Assembly: GCA_015065385.1 (NCBI GenBank)
Contig: SVQK01000096.1
Location: forward strand, 1-55,270
DNA: 55,270 nt
From: Oscillospiraceae bacterium
Lineage (GTDB): Bacteria; Bacillota; Clostridia; Oscillospirales; CAG-272
Direction of reading: 5' to 3'
In this document: in pieces, positions 16,171-24,983 of the stretch
How the letters are laid out: every line of letters starts with the position of its first letter
Numbering within the stretch: the first letter of the stretch is position 1
Program-made: the position numbers and the translations under genes
The notes under the pieces: generated by a model
The model's input: only the letters and a program-made list of their open reading frames with translations
Told to the model about the DNA's origin: nothing
Database searches by the model: none

Positions 16171-19100
16171 ATGAAAACGAAACTGATCGCAGCAATTCTG
16201 GCCGTTCTCATGATCGGATCCCTCTGCGAGCCTGCCTTTGCGTACGGCGGGGACTTTTCGGCGGATCCCGTCGGAATCGGGGCGGAACAGAATGCTGTTG
16301 TGCCGTCCGAATCCCGGCTGGAACCTGCGGAGAGCGCAGCGGAGACCACGGACGGTACCAAGATGATTCCCCTCCGTACCGGCAACGGAGTCCGGATCGG
16401 GGACATGAACGGAGACGACGAGCTCACCTCCGCCGACAGCCTGATCCTTGCCCGGTATCTTGCCGGATGGGACGGATACGATGCCAAAATCAAAGATCTG
16501 AATGCCGGCATGATCGACGGCAACCCCGGCGTGGATGCGCGGGACCGGATGATCCTCGCAAGGTATGTGGCGGGGGATACGGAGTATGAGAAGTATTTCT
16601 TTGAAGGGGAGAAAGAACCCTATGAGGGTATTGCCGATGTAATTGAGGTGACGGATGTCGAGGAATCCGAAAACATTCTTACAGAAGTAGAAGCGAAGCC
16701 GATTTTTGAAGATCTCGGATTCACAGAGTTCCCCGTGACATATTCTTACGATATGGAAGGTAAGTACACGGAAGATGTAGAGATCATCGACCCCGAAAGA
16801 GTTGAGCATCCGCTGTATAACACTTATTATGTTTCGAGCACCGATGAGCAGTGGACAATCTATTTGATCGACGGTAAGGTGTTTGCTTACCCATTTGCGT
16901 TTTGTTTGGAATCCGACGTGGGAGTAGAGGTACTGGTTTCCGAATCTGAATCAGTTGTAGGCTACAGTTCGAACACGAATCAATACTATGAAGTTGCTTT
17001 GTATGAATCAGCGGCTATCGTCATAACTGTTGAAAAAATCGATACTGCAACCCTTGATTCGCTGACAAGGGACGAGCTTTGCAGATTGACGGGAGCGACG
17101 ATCCCCGAACCTGAAAATGAGTTAGAGGCAGTTGAAGATTACGCGCAGAAAATCGACGAGACTAAGGAATTCGCTGTCAGTGCGCCTGATGCAGTTCTGA
17201 CTACATATCAAACAGACGGCGTTACTTTGAACGCGGACGCCTCTGGAGTGCCAACAGATCCCCTAATTGTTGTTTCAATTGGTGACTCCTATTCATCCGG
17301 AGAAGGAATTGAACCTTTTTACGGACAGTACACGGCAGACGGACAAAAAAGAACTGCTTATCAAAAAGTGATTGACGAGAACTGGCTTGCTCACAGATCA
17401 ACATTGAGTTGGCCATCCCGCCTGAACGTGCCGGGGGTAATGGAAAAGGGAGATTCTTTGTCAAAATACTATGTAGATTGGACAAGAGGGATAACAAGCA
17501 CGAATTCCATACAATGGTACTTTGGCGCAGTTTCAGGAGCTGAGACAAAGCATTTTTCCAAAGAAAAACAACCCAAAGAGTATAATTATCCTCCAGAGAA
17601 CGGATCGAAAAACTTGAAGGGCACATATGAAATGCCGCTTCAAAAGGAAATCTTCGAACATATTAACGGGGATGTTGATATAGTAACTCTCTCAATTGGG
17701 GGAAATGACGCAGGATTTTCCAACATAGTTATAGCAGCTTTGGCGAAATCATTGGGCATATTAGATGTAAGATATTATGACTACTTACAAAATATGCTTG
17801 ACGATATGTGGGATAGAGTCGATGAGATAATGCTTGATATAAAGAAGGTTTATACTCAGATAATCGGTATTACTGATAATCATCCTACAATAATTGTCGC
17901 GGGGTATCCTTGGCTGTTTTCGCCGACCAATAATAGTAAGGAAGGAATCAAAGCCAAAATAGCAGAACAAATAAATGAGAAAATCACAATGTTCAATGAC
18001 AAGATCAAAGAAACTGTTACTGAAATGCGTAAGGATGGGATAATAGATATTTGGTATGCAGATGTAGAGACTAGGTTTTACGGTCATGAAGCTTATTCAA
18101 AATCACCTTGGATCAATGAGATCTGGCTCGATTTGAAAAATGAAGATATCAATCAAGGTAAAATCGTTGGTAGTTCATATTCTGTTCATCCGAATAAATA
18201 TGGAGCACAGGCATATGCTGATAGCGTGAATGAGATTATCGAAAATCTTTGCAGGGAAAGAATTAAAGTCAGAGGGACCGTTTTTGATGAGAACAATCAA
18301 CCTTTAAGTAAAACGGATGTTGTCTTAACTCTTGGAACGGATGAATTGACGTTAAGGACGACAACAAACGGAGATGGTATCTTTAGCTTTAAGGAAAGTC
18401 TGCCCAACAGCCTTAAGAACCATTTCCCAATTCAGTACACAATTGTGGTTGAAAACGCCGATGGGACGAACACATTCTCAGGCACGTTCAAGAGCGGATT
18501 GAATAACGACATTACTATCAAATTAGGACAAATAGAAGACCATGGTAAGGTTGTCGCCAGTGGCACCTGCGGCGATAACCTGACATGGACGCTGTACGAC
18601 GACGGCGAAATGGTCATTGACGGCAGCGGGAATATGACTTCCGCTCCATGGAGTGAGTATAAAGATCGGATCCAAACGCTTACTGTATGCGACAATGTAA
18701 CAAGCATCGGCAGTACAGCATTTAACGGCTGCAGGATGCTGACGACGGCAGTACTCGGGAAGTCTGTGAAGACGATTGAATCTGTTGCTTTCTATGGATG
18801 TGAGCGGTTAAAGACCATTACGATCCCGGATGGTCTGAACAGCATTGGACCAAGTGCATTTTCCAACACGATAGTAGAAACCGTAATAGTACCATCGACG
18901 GTGTACAGCATTCCATCCGGTATATATGAATTAAACACGATCAAAGAATTCCGATGTGAAAGCGGAGCGCACAGCGGTGAGACATGGTATTTTGATGAAG
19001 GAGGTATTCTTTACAGCTTTAACGATTACAGCAGGGAACAGGTACTGATCAAGAAGCCATATCTGATGCGGACGAGCAACGGCACATACACGATTAATGC

Positions 19101-19440
19101 GGCAACGACGAGAATTAACAACAATGCTTTCCATGGTGATCCGTCTCTGACGAGCATAGTGATACCGGACGAAGTAACTTACATCGGGGATGCAGCATTT
19201 TATGACTGTAAGATGATGACGACAGCAGTACTTGGGAAATCTGTGAAGACGATTGACTCTATTGCTTTCTATGGGTGTGAAAGACTCGGGACTGCCTATT
19301 TCTACGGGGATGCTCCGACTTCAGTAGGTTCGAGTATTTTCTCGGGCGTAAAAGCTGACTTTATCATTTACTACATCGAAGGCAAATCCGGCTGGACCAA
19401 TCCATGGCACAATTATACGACCAAGACCTTCACTCCGTGA
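16171..19440 (+). CDS. Secreted modular SGNH/GDSL hydrolase with dockerin-like, Ig-like and LRR modules
   Basis: 1089 residues. The ATG at 16171 is chosen because GGAGG precedes it; the ATG at 16159 lies upstream of that site. After a signal peptide (cleavage near AFAYGG) comes a dockerin type I-like pair of calcium loops (about 74-140: IGDMNGDDELTSADSLILAR, GNPGVDARDRMILARYVAG). An unknown acidic region follows. The SGNH hydrolase spans about 361-695: block I SIGDSYSSGEG (Ser near 373), block III LSIGGNDAGF (near 506) and block V VHPNKYGAQAYADS (His near 672). Then a carboxypeptidase-regulatory-like beta domain (IKVRGTVFDENNQPLSK) and BspA-type LRR_5 repeats (TSIGSTAFNGCRML, KTIESVAFYGCERL) reach the C-terminus. 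The family de-esterifies polysaccharides or lipids. The centre is much richer in AT than its surroundings. Confidence 0.85.
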   Translation: MKTKLIAAILAVLMIGSLCEPAFAYGGDFSADPVGIGAEQNAVVPSESRLEPAESAAETTDGTKMIPLRTGNGVRIGDMNGDDELTSADSLILARYLAGWDGYDAKIKDLNAGMIDGNPGVDARDRMILARYVAGDTEYEKYFFEGEKEPYEGIADVIEVTDVEESENILTEVEAKPIFEDLGFTEFPVTYSYDMEGKYTEDVEIIDPERVEHPLYNTYYVSSTDEQWTIYLIDGKVFAYPFAFCLESDVGVEVLVSESESVVGYSSNTNQYYEVALYESAAIVITVEKIDTATLDSLTRDELCRLTGATIPEPENELEAVEDYAQKIDETKEFAVSAPDAVLTTYQTDGVTLNADASGVPTDPLIVVSIGDSYSSGEGIEPFYGQYTADGQKRTAYQKVIDENWLAHRSTLSWPSRLNVPGVMEKGDSLSKYYVDWTRGITSTNSIQWYFGAVSGAETKHFSKEKQPKEYNYPPENGSKNLKGTYEMPLQKEIFEHINGDVDIVTLSIGGNDAGFSNIVIAALAKSLGILDVRYYDYLQNMLDDMWDRVDEIMLDIKKVYTQIIGITDNHPTIIVAGYPWLFSPTNNSKEGIKAKIAEQINEKITMFNDKIKETVTEMRKDGIIDIWYADVETRFYGHEAYSKSPWINEIWLDLKNEDINQGKIVGSSYSVHPNKYGAQAYADSVNEIIENLCRERIKVRGTVFDENNQPLSKTDVVLTLGTDELTLRTTTNGDGIFSFKESLPNSLKNHFPIQYTIVVENADGTNTFSGTFKSGLNNDITIKLGQIEDHGKVVASGTCGDNLTWTLYDDGEMVIDGSGNMTSAPWSEYKDRIQTLTVCDNVTSIGSTAFNGCRMLTTAVLGKSVKTIESVAFYGCERLKTITIPDGLNSIGPSAFSNTIVETVIVPSTVYSIPSGIYELNTIKEFRCESGAHSGETWYFDEGGILYSFNDYSREQVLIKKPYLMRTSNGTYTINAATTRINNNAFHGDPSLTSIVIPDEVTYIGDAAFYDCKMMTTAVLGKSVKTIDSIAFYGCERLGTAYFYGDAPTSVGSSIFSGVKADFIIYYIEGKSGWTNPWHNYTTKTFTP

Positions 19441-19556
19441 GAAGTTCCTTGGTAAGAAATCGAAATAGAAGCTGTAACTCTATGAGTGATCGATTATATA
19501 TATTGAAGGATTCGTAATCTTGAAGTATTGATTTCCTGATTCGCTCTTTTCAAAAT

Positions 19557-19608
19557 AAACCGCCGTCGTTCCGGATTTGTATCTGTGAAACTGTACGGCG
19601 GTTTTGTA
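19557..19608 (+). terminator. Intrinsic terminator after the SGNH gene
   Basis: AAACCGCCGT (19557-19566) pairs with ACGGCGGTTT (about 19594-19603), with a loop of roughly 27 bases, followed by TTGT. The rest of the 19441-19742 gap shows only the promoter of the next gene. Confidence 0.6.
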
Positions 19609-19678
19609 ACTTTGTTTGCCACAACAATTCATATTTAGCCGTTTTATACTTCGGTAAATCTTTTCGTGCTGAATCCCC

Positions 19679-19707
19679 TTGCATTCCCCCTCTCAATATG
19701 CTATAAT
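19679..19707 (+). promoter_or_regulatory. Promoter of the Eis-like acetyltransferase
   Basis: TTGCAT (19679-19684) and TATAAT (19702-19707), 17 bases apart, about 35 bases before the ATG. Confidence 0.65.
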
Positions 19708-19742
19708 CAACCATCCCCACCAACATCATCCCGGAGGCCCCC

Positions 19743-20912
19743 ATGTTCATCAGACCCCTAACCCCCGAGGACCGGTTTCCCGCGCGAATGAACGCGCTGA
19801 TTGCGTTTCACGGACGGATGAGCGATCAGGAGGAAGAGCGCGCGGACAGCCTGCTTGAAAAAACGGAGGCGTGGGGCGCGTTTGACGAGAACGGCGTCCT
19901 CATGGCCAGTCTGACCGACTATGACTACCGGATTGTGCTGGACGGAACGGACGTCGCGGCCGGAGGGATCGGCGAGGCTTCGACGCTGCCGGAGTTCCGC
20001 GGTCATGGCGCTATGCGCGCGCTGTTTGAAGCGTTCCTTCCCGCGGCCCGGCAGAGAGGGGAAGCGCTCTCCATGCTCTGCCCCTCCTCCCACTCCCTTT
20101 ACCGGAAATTCGGGTATGAAGCGGTGTGTACCCAGAACTCGTATGAGATGCCCTCCGATGCGCTCGCGGATTACCGCTTCGAAGGACAAGCGGAGCTTTT
20201 ACGTCCGGGGGATTCCGCCGCCGAGCACACGGATCTCTATAACCGCTTTGCTCACTCCTGCAATCTCGCCGCAACCCGGACGGAGGAGAGACAGAAGAAT
20301 CTTCTCGGAGGGCCGTTCTGGCAGACCCGGAAGTTTTGCTACCTTCTCCGGGAAAAGGATCGCGCCGTCGCCTACGTCCTGTTAGCGGACGACCGGACTC
20401 CCGCCGGATCGACGCTTGCCGTGTGGGATCTGGCTTACGACGGGAGGATCGGATTCGAGGCGATCCTCGGCTTCCTCGCCCGGTTCAGCCTCGATTACGA
20501 TCGGATCGAGCTCTGGACTCCGTCCGGTGTGGAGCTTTTGTCCCTGATCCGATCCCCGCGTCAGAAGGAGATCAAAAAACGGACCCTCCAGAATTTCATG
20601 GTCCGCGCCGTCAACGTCCAGCGGATCCTGGAAGCGCTGAAAAAGCCCGCTGACGCTCCGTTCGTCCTCCGGGTGCGGGATCCGCTGATTCCGGAGAACG
20701 ACGGAACGTTCCGGGCAGAAGAATCTTCTGTGCGCAAAACGGAGGAGACCCCCGACATGGAGTTGTCTGTCGCGGCGTTTTCCCAGCTGGCGGTCGGAGG
20801 AACCGGCCTTTCCGAAGCGATTCTCCGCCCGGACGTGGAAGTGTATGGAAAACGCGAGACACTCGAGCGCGTGTTTGTCCGGAAATCCCTGTTCAACACG
20901 GAGAATTTTTGA
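19743..20912 (+). CDS. Eis-like GNAT N-acetyltransferase
   Basis: 389 residues with the three-part layout of the Eis family: an N-terminal GNAT domain with the acetyl-CoA loop (GGIGEASTLPEFRGHGAMRA near residues 73-92), a second degenerate GNAT domain, and a C-terminal SCP2-like domain (from about 290: VNVQRILEALKKPADAPFVL, AFSQLAVGGTGLSEAILRPD). CPSSHSLYRKFGYEAV is the conserved motif before the active-site tyrosine region, and the C-terminal carboxylate closes the site in known members. Eis enzymes acetylate amines, including aminoglycosides in mycobacteria; the natural substrate here is unknown. GGAGG precedes the ATG. Confidence 0.88.
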   Translation: MFIRPLTPEDRFPARMNALIAFHGRMSDQEEERADSLLEKTEAWGAFDENGVLMASLTDYDYRIVLDGTDVAAGGIGEASTLPEFRGHGAMRALFEAFLPAARQRGEALSMLCPSSHSLYRKFGYEAVCTQNSYEMPSDALADYRFEGQAELLRPGDSAAEHTDLYNRFAHSCNLAATRTEERQKNLLGGPFWQTRKFCYLLREKDRAVAYVLLADDRTPAGSTLAVWDLAYDGRIGFEAILGFLARFSLDYDRIELWTPSGVELLSLIRSPRQKEIKKRTLQNFMVRAVNVQRILEALKKPADAPFVLRVRDPLIPENDGTFRAEESSVRKTEETPDMELSVAAFSQLAVGGTGLSEAILRPDVEVYGKRETLERVFVRKSLFNTENF

Positions 20913-20958
20913 ACGCTCCCTCCCGCGGATAGGACGGCAGACTTCGCGGAGAAATCCC

Positions 20959-20987
20959 TTGAACTCCCCGGGATTCTGTGCTATACT
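20959..20987 (+). promoter_or_regulatory. Promoter of the small GNAT gene
   Basis: TTGAAC (20959-20964) and TATACT (20982-20987), 17 bases apart, 50 bases before the ATG at 21038. Confidence 0.6.
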
Positions 20988-21037
20988 GTCCCTGAACCCA
21001 ATGAATCAAATTCTGACCCAAAGGGAGGAAGCAGCGC

Positions 21038-21478
21038 ATGGACGATCGCGTAGACATCCGGGAGGAGAGGATCGATCCCGGCGAATACATCGACTTTCTG
21101 AAACGGACGGATCTCGGCTCGCAGTATCCGGCGGAGCGGTTTGAAGAACGGATCGCGCGGCTTGTCCGCTCGGTTTCCGTCAGCCTCGCGGCGCGGAACG
21201 GGGACGGGCTTCTGGTGGGCGTTTTGTTCGGCGTGACGGATTTCTCCTACTGGCTGTTCGTGACCGATCTCGGCGTGGACCGTTCCTATGAGCGGCGCGG
21301 GATCGGACGTCGGCTGATGGAAACCGCGCTTGGGATCGCGGGAGGCAAAGAGAATATCGCCGTCTATCTCGTCGCCAACGAAAACGCGGTTCCGTTCTAC
21401 GAAAAACTGGGCATGGAAAAGGCGGACGACGTCATGACGTACAACCATGTTGACTGGACGGATTTCACCGTGCAGTGA
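21038..21478 (+). CDS. GNAT family N-acetyltransferase
   Basis: 146 residues behind a GGGAGGAAG site. It shows the GNAT order: beta strands GDGLLVGVLFGVTDFSYWLF, the acetyl-CoA loop VDRSYERRGIGRRLMETAL (R-x-x-G-x-G/A near residues 85-95), then the C-terminal motif YLVANENAVPFYEKLGMEKA. The target amine is unknown. It stands alone behind its own promoter and faces a minus-strand gene downstream. Confidence 0.87.
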   Translation: MDDRVDIREERIDPGEYIDFLKRTDLGSQYPAERFEERIARLVRSVSVSLAARNGDGLLVGVLFGVTDFSYWLFVTDLGVDRSYERRGIGRRLMETALGIAGGKENIAVYLVANENAVPFYEKLGMEKADDVMTYNHVDWTDFTVQ

Positions 21479-21490
21479 ACACAGGGCGTG

Positions 21491-21895
21491 TCAAGCTGTT
21501 TCCTGCGTGTAGACGGCGGTTCCGTTCGGTCTCAGCTCGATCCGCATGAGCCTTGTCGGATCAAATCCGAAATAGAGCAGGATTTCCCGCTCTTCGTCCC
21601 GGGGCAGGAAGGCATACGTTCCGGACGACGAGAGATCAGACAGGGCGCGGACGGTCAGCCTGAGGACGGGATAGGCGGAAAAGGTCAGCTCATACCGGTT
21701 GCGGTAGATATAGTCATGCGGGTTGATCCGCTCGAGCTGGCGTGGAAAGAAGGACATGACGGAAACCTCGGTTCTGTCGGATGAAATGAGAGGAACGGAG
21801 ACGGACGTGCTTTTTCTCTGCTCCGTCCGGCGGAAGACCGGCGCGGCGTCGGCGTCCGTGGAAGCAAGGAAAAAGCGAGGAAGAGGGAGGAACAC
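21491..21895 (-). CDS. Unrecognised protein, up to 134 residues
   Basis: The minus-strand frame reads as a real protein with codon use like its neighbours: ERINPHDYIYRNRYELTFSA, LRLTVRALSDLSSSGTYAFL, REILLYFGFDPTRLMRIELR. The start is uncertain: the frame opens at a GTG (21895) just before the divergent phosphatase, with an internal ATG at 21757 that gives 88 residues. Neither has a good ribosome site. No family is recognised; a beta-rich fold is likely. It converges with the GNAT gene at 21478. Confidence 0.5.
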   Translation of the reverse strand: MFLPLPRFFLASTDADAAPVFRRTEQRKSTSVSVPLISSDRTEVSVMSFFPRQLERINPHDYIYRNRYELTFSAYPVLRLTVRALSDLSSSGTYAFLPRDEEREILLYFGFDPTRLMRIELRPNGTAVYTQETA

Positions 21896-21896
21896 G

Positions 21897-22571
21897 ATGA
21901 GGATTCTGTTTGTACGGCACGGGGAGCCGGATTATGCGCACGACTGCCTGACGCCTTTGGGAGCGGTTCAGGCAAAAGCCGCGGCGGAACGGCTGAGCCG
22001 GGAAGGGATCGAGCGGATCTACACCTCTCCCATGGGACGGGCGATGGCAACGGCCCGGGAGACGGCGGACAGGCTGGGGATGGAACCTGAGACGCTCGAC
22101 TTCATGCACGAGCTGTACTGGGGCTCGACGGACGGCACACCGGTCTTCTCGGACGGTCATCCGTGGAACATCGCCGACGAACTGGCGCGTCAGGGATGGG
22201 ATCTGACCGACAAAAGCTGGCCGGAGCATCCCTTTTTCCGGAACAACCGGGTGACGGAGGAGGCGGCGAAGGTGGCGCGCGGGATCGACGGATGGCTCGC
22301 TTCCCTCGGATATATCCGGGAGGGGCCGTACTACCGGTGCGAACGGGAGGACGACCGTCAGCTGACCGTCGCCCTGTTCAGCCACGGGGGATCCTCCTCC
22401 GCGGCGATCGCTCGGATTCTGAACCTGCCGTTCCCCTATGTCTGCGCGCTGTTCCACATGCCGTTCACCAGCGTTACCGCGATCCGGCTGGACCGGCATC
22501 CCGGGAGCGTTCATTCACCCGTGCTGGAGCTGACCGGGGACAGCCGCCACATCGAAGGCCTGACGGTTTAG
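21897..22571 (+). CDS. Histidine phosphatase family protein (phosphoglycerate mutase-like)
   Basis: 224 residues from the ATG at 21897, chosen for the GGGAGG site and because the R-H-G motif follows at once (MRILFVRHGEPDYA). The catalytic core includes RIYTSPMGRAMATARETADR (the conserved Arg), a Glu in HELYWGS and the second catalytic His in LFSHGGSSSAAIARIL. Members remove phosphate from small metabolites or proteins; the long insert (DKSWPEHPFFRNNRV) is typical of broad-specificity clostridial versions. The terminator at 22652 ends the unit. Confidence 0.88.
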   Translation: MRILFVRHGEPDYAHDCLTPLGAVQAKAAAERLSREGIERIYTSPMGRAMATARETADRLGMEPETLDFMHELYWGSTDGTPVFSDGHPWNIADELARQGWDLTDKSWPEHPFFRNNRVTEEAAKVARGIDGWLASLGYIREGPYYRCEREDDRQLTVALFSHGGSSSAAIARILNLPFPYVCALFHMPFTSVTAIRLDRHPGSVHSPVLELTGDSRHIEGLTV

Positions 22572-22651
22572 GCGCTTCTCCGGATCCATTATAGCACGGG
22601 TGTGCCGGGGGTGTCAAGGCCGCGGATCCGCCGGAACCGTTCATATCAACG

Positions 22652-22682
22652 AAAAAGGATGGAGCAGATCCGTCCTTTTTGT
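22652..22682 (+). terminator. Intrinsic terminator
   Basis: AAAAAGGATGGA (22652-22663) pairs over 12 bases, with one T-G wobble, with TCCGTCCTTTTT (22669-22680). The loop is five bases and the stem ends in a T run. Confidence 0.85.
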
Positions 22683-22724
22683 GCGGATAGGCCGAATTTT
22701 GCCGCCGGATTTCACCCCGGAAGA

Positions 22725-22754
22725 TTGACAAGAGGCGGGAGAGTCTGCTATAAT
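22725..22754 (+). promoter_or_regulatory. Promoter of the 22.8-30 kb operon
   Basis: TTGACA (22725-22730) and TATAAT (22749-22754) with an 18-base spacer. Transcription from here rules out the ATG at 22753 as the start of the first gene. Confidence 0.7.
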
Positions 22755-22803
22755 GGAAACCGAAAATATCCGAACGAACTCGGAACCTCCCGGAGGACTG
22801 AAT

Positions 22804-24915
22804 ATGAATAGACAGCATGTTTTCCGCACCGACCGCCCGGCACAGGAAACGCCGAACAAAGCCCTGCCCGACGGGCTGATTGCGGGCAACGGCGACTTGA
22901 CGGTCACGCTCGCCGGAACCTCGGACAGAGTGAAGCTGTATATCGGCAAGGCGGATTTCTGGAAAGCCGACGGACGGGTGTATGTCGAAGAACGGGGCGG
23001 GATCGCGCCCCTCGGTCTGGCGGAGCTGCTTCTCCCCCATCTGGCTTACGCGGAGTACCGGGCAGAGCAGAATCTGGACGAGGCGTCGATTTCGCTTCAC
23101 CTGACGGAAGGACCTCTTTCGGCGGACGTGAAAATCACGGTCTGCGCCGGGGAGAACACGATCCTCGTCGAACTGAACCACAGTTATCCCGCGGTGTCCG
23201 CCTCTCTCTCCCTCCGCCCGCTCCATGGAACGGGAGCCATCGTCGAGAGCGGAGAAGAACGGGATGTTTCCTATATGATGCGCGGATTTGACGAGCCGGA
23301 GCTGCGGTTCCCGACGTTTGGGATCTGTGCGCTGCGACGGATCTTCCGCAGGGTTTCCGAGGACGGAAGACGGGAGCGGATCGTCTGGGCGATTGCCGCC
23401 GCCACGAATCACGACACCGCCGCGTACAGGAGCCAAACCGTGGAGCGGGTCGGCGCGATGACCGCGGAGGACTGCGAAAGACTGCTTTCTGATCATGCGG
23501 CGTGGTGGCGCGATTTCTGGTCGAAGAGCGGCGTCTCACTTCCCGGAAACGAGGATCTTGAGCTCTACTGGTACGCCGGGATCTACGCCTGCGCCTGCTG
23601 CATGGGAAACCGGGAATTCCCCCCCGGACTCTGGGGCGCGTACTCCACCGCGGACGGCATGGGCTGGTTCGGGGACTACCACCTCAACTACAATTATCAG
23701 GCTCCGTTCTACGCCCTCACCGCTTCGAACCATCCGGAGCTTCTGGACTGCTACATGGCTCCGCTGAACGAATTCCTTCCCATCGCCAAACGGTATGCCG
23801 ACGAATTTCTCGGAGTCCGCGGAGCCGTTTTCCCGGTCGGGATCGGACCGCACGGAATGGAAACCGACGTCCGGCCGGATACGAAGGAGCACGGACACCT
23901 GTTCCTCGGGCAGAAGAGCAACGGAGCCTATGCTTGCGTCATTCCCATGCTGCACTGGTACGCGACGCGGGACAGGGAGTTTGCGAAGCGGGAATACTAT
24001 GACTTCCTCCGCTCCGTCGCCATATTCTGGGAGGACTACCTCGTCTTTGAGGACGGGCGGTATCATATTTACAACGATTCCCTGAACGAGGTCGGATGGT
24101 ATGCCGGCCCCGACCATATGCCGGTGGGACACGACGACAAGAATCCCATCGTCTCCCGGGGACTGGTCCGGATGCTGATGAAGCTGATGATCGACCTCGC
24201 CGGGGAGCTCGGAGTCGATGAAGACCGGATCCCGAAGTGGCGGCACATTCTCGAGCATCTTCCCCTCGGGGAGACCTTCGAGCGGAACGGAGAACAGATC
24301 CTGCGCGGCATTGACGGCAGCACGGAGCTGAGAGAGCTTGCCATGGAGTGCATGTTCCCGGCGGGGCAGATCGGGCGGTATTCAACTCCCGAGCTGTTCG
24401 AGGCGGCGAAGAACACGCACCGCCAGCTTTCGATCTGGGACAGCCACAACCGCTTCTGCTCCTACTATCCGGAGGCTGTGCGGCTGGGGCTCCCGCCGGA
24501 GGAGATCATCGGGCACATCCGCGAGGTGATCGAAAAGCGCGGCCTTCCGAACGGCATGTTCCGCTACGGCGGCGGCGGACTCGAAAACAGCGCGGCGGTT
24601 CCCGGAACGCTCAATGAAATGCTGCTGCAGAGCTATGAGGATATCATCCGCCTCTTCCCGTGCTGGGATCCGGCGCAGGACGCCTCCTTCCACGGACTGA
24701 GAGCCTTCGGGGCGTTTGTGATCGACGCCGAAATGAAGGACGGCACGATTTGCGCGCAGATCCGGAGCGAGAAGGGAAGACTGCTCAAACTGGAAAAGCC
24801 CGGAGAGGGATACATTGTCGTGAAGAACGGGGAGACGATTCCGCTGACCGAACTATTCACGGAGATCGAAACCGAACCCGGCGAGTTCCTCCTCGTCCGT
24901 CCGGTCTGCGGCTGA
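22804..24915 (+). CDS. GH95-like glycoside hydrolase (alpha-L-fucosidase/galactosidase type)
   Basis: 703 residues from the ATG at 22804 (GGAGG eleven bases upstream). The N-terminal beta-sandwich has the GH95 head (RTDRPAQETPNKALPDGLIA, GNGDLTVTLAGTSDRVKLYI, GKADFW). From about residue 250 an (alpha/alpha)6 barrel follows: LELYWYAGIYACACCMGNRE, FPPGLWGAYSTADGMGWFGD, YHLNYNYQAPFYALTASNHP, YNDSLNEVGWYAG, then LSIWDSHNRFCSYYPEAVRL and LNEMLLQSYEDIIRLFPCWD. These match the GH95 plan, though it is divergent, so fucose or galactose specificity is not assured. There is no signal peptide, so it is probably intracellular. It is the first gene of a five-gene unit; the next starts 68 bp downstream. Confidence 0.75.
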   Translation: MNRQHVFRTDRPAQETPNKALPDGLIAGNGDLTVTLAGTSDRVKLYIGKADFWKADGRVYVEERGGIAPLGLAELLLPHLAYAEYRAEQNLDEASISLHLTEGPLSADVKITVCAGENTILVELNHSYPAVSASLSLRPLHGTGAIVESGEERDVSYMMRGFDEPELRFPTFGICALRRIFRRVSEDGRRERIVWAIAAATNHDTAAYRSQTVERVGAMTAEDCERLLSDHAAWWRDFWSKSGVSLPGNEDLELYWYAGIYACACCMGNREFPPGLWGAYSTADGMGWFGDYHLNYNYQAPFYALTASNHPELLDCYMAPLNEFLPIAKRYADEFLGVRGAVFPVGIGPHGMETDVRPDTKEHGHLFLGQKSNGAYACVIPMLHWYATRDREFAKREYYDFLRSVAIFWEDYLVFEDGRYHIYNDSLNEVGWYAGPDHMPVGHDDKNPIVSRGLVRMLMKLMIDLAGELGVDEDRIPKWRHILEHLPLGETFERNGEQILRGIDGSTELRELAMECMFPAGQIGRYSTPELFEAAKNTHRQLSIWDSHNRFCSYYPEAVRLGLPPEEIIGHIREVIEKRGLPNGMFRYGGGGLENSAAVPGTLNEMLLQSYEDIIRLFPCWDPAQDASFHGLRAFGAFVIDAEMKDGTICAQIRSEKGRLLKLEKPGEGYIVVKNGETIPLTELFTEIETEPGEFLLVRPVCG

Positions 24916-24983
24916 ACGGGAAACCGAATGACAATCCGATCAGATCATGACGGCGGAACCGGATCGCCGGGAAAGGAAATTCC

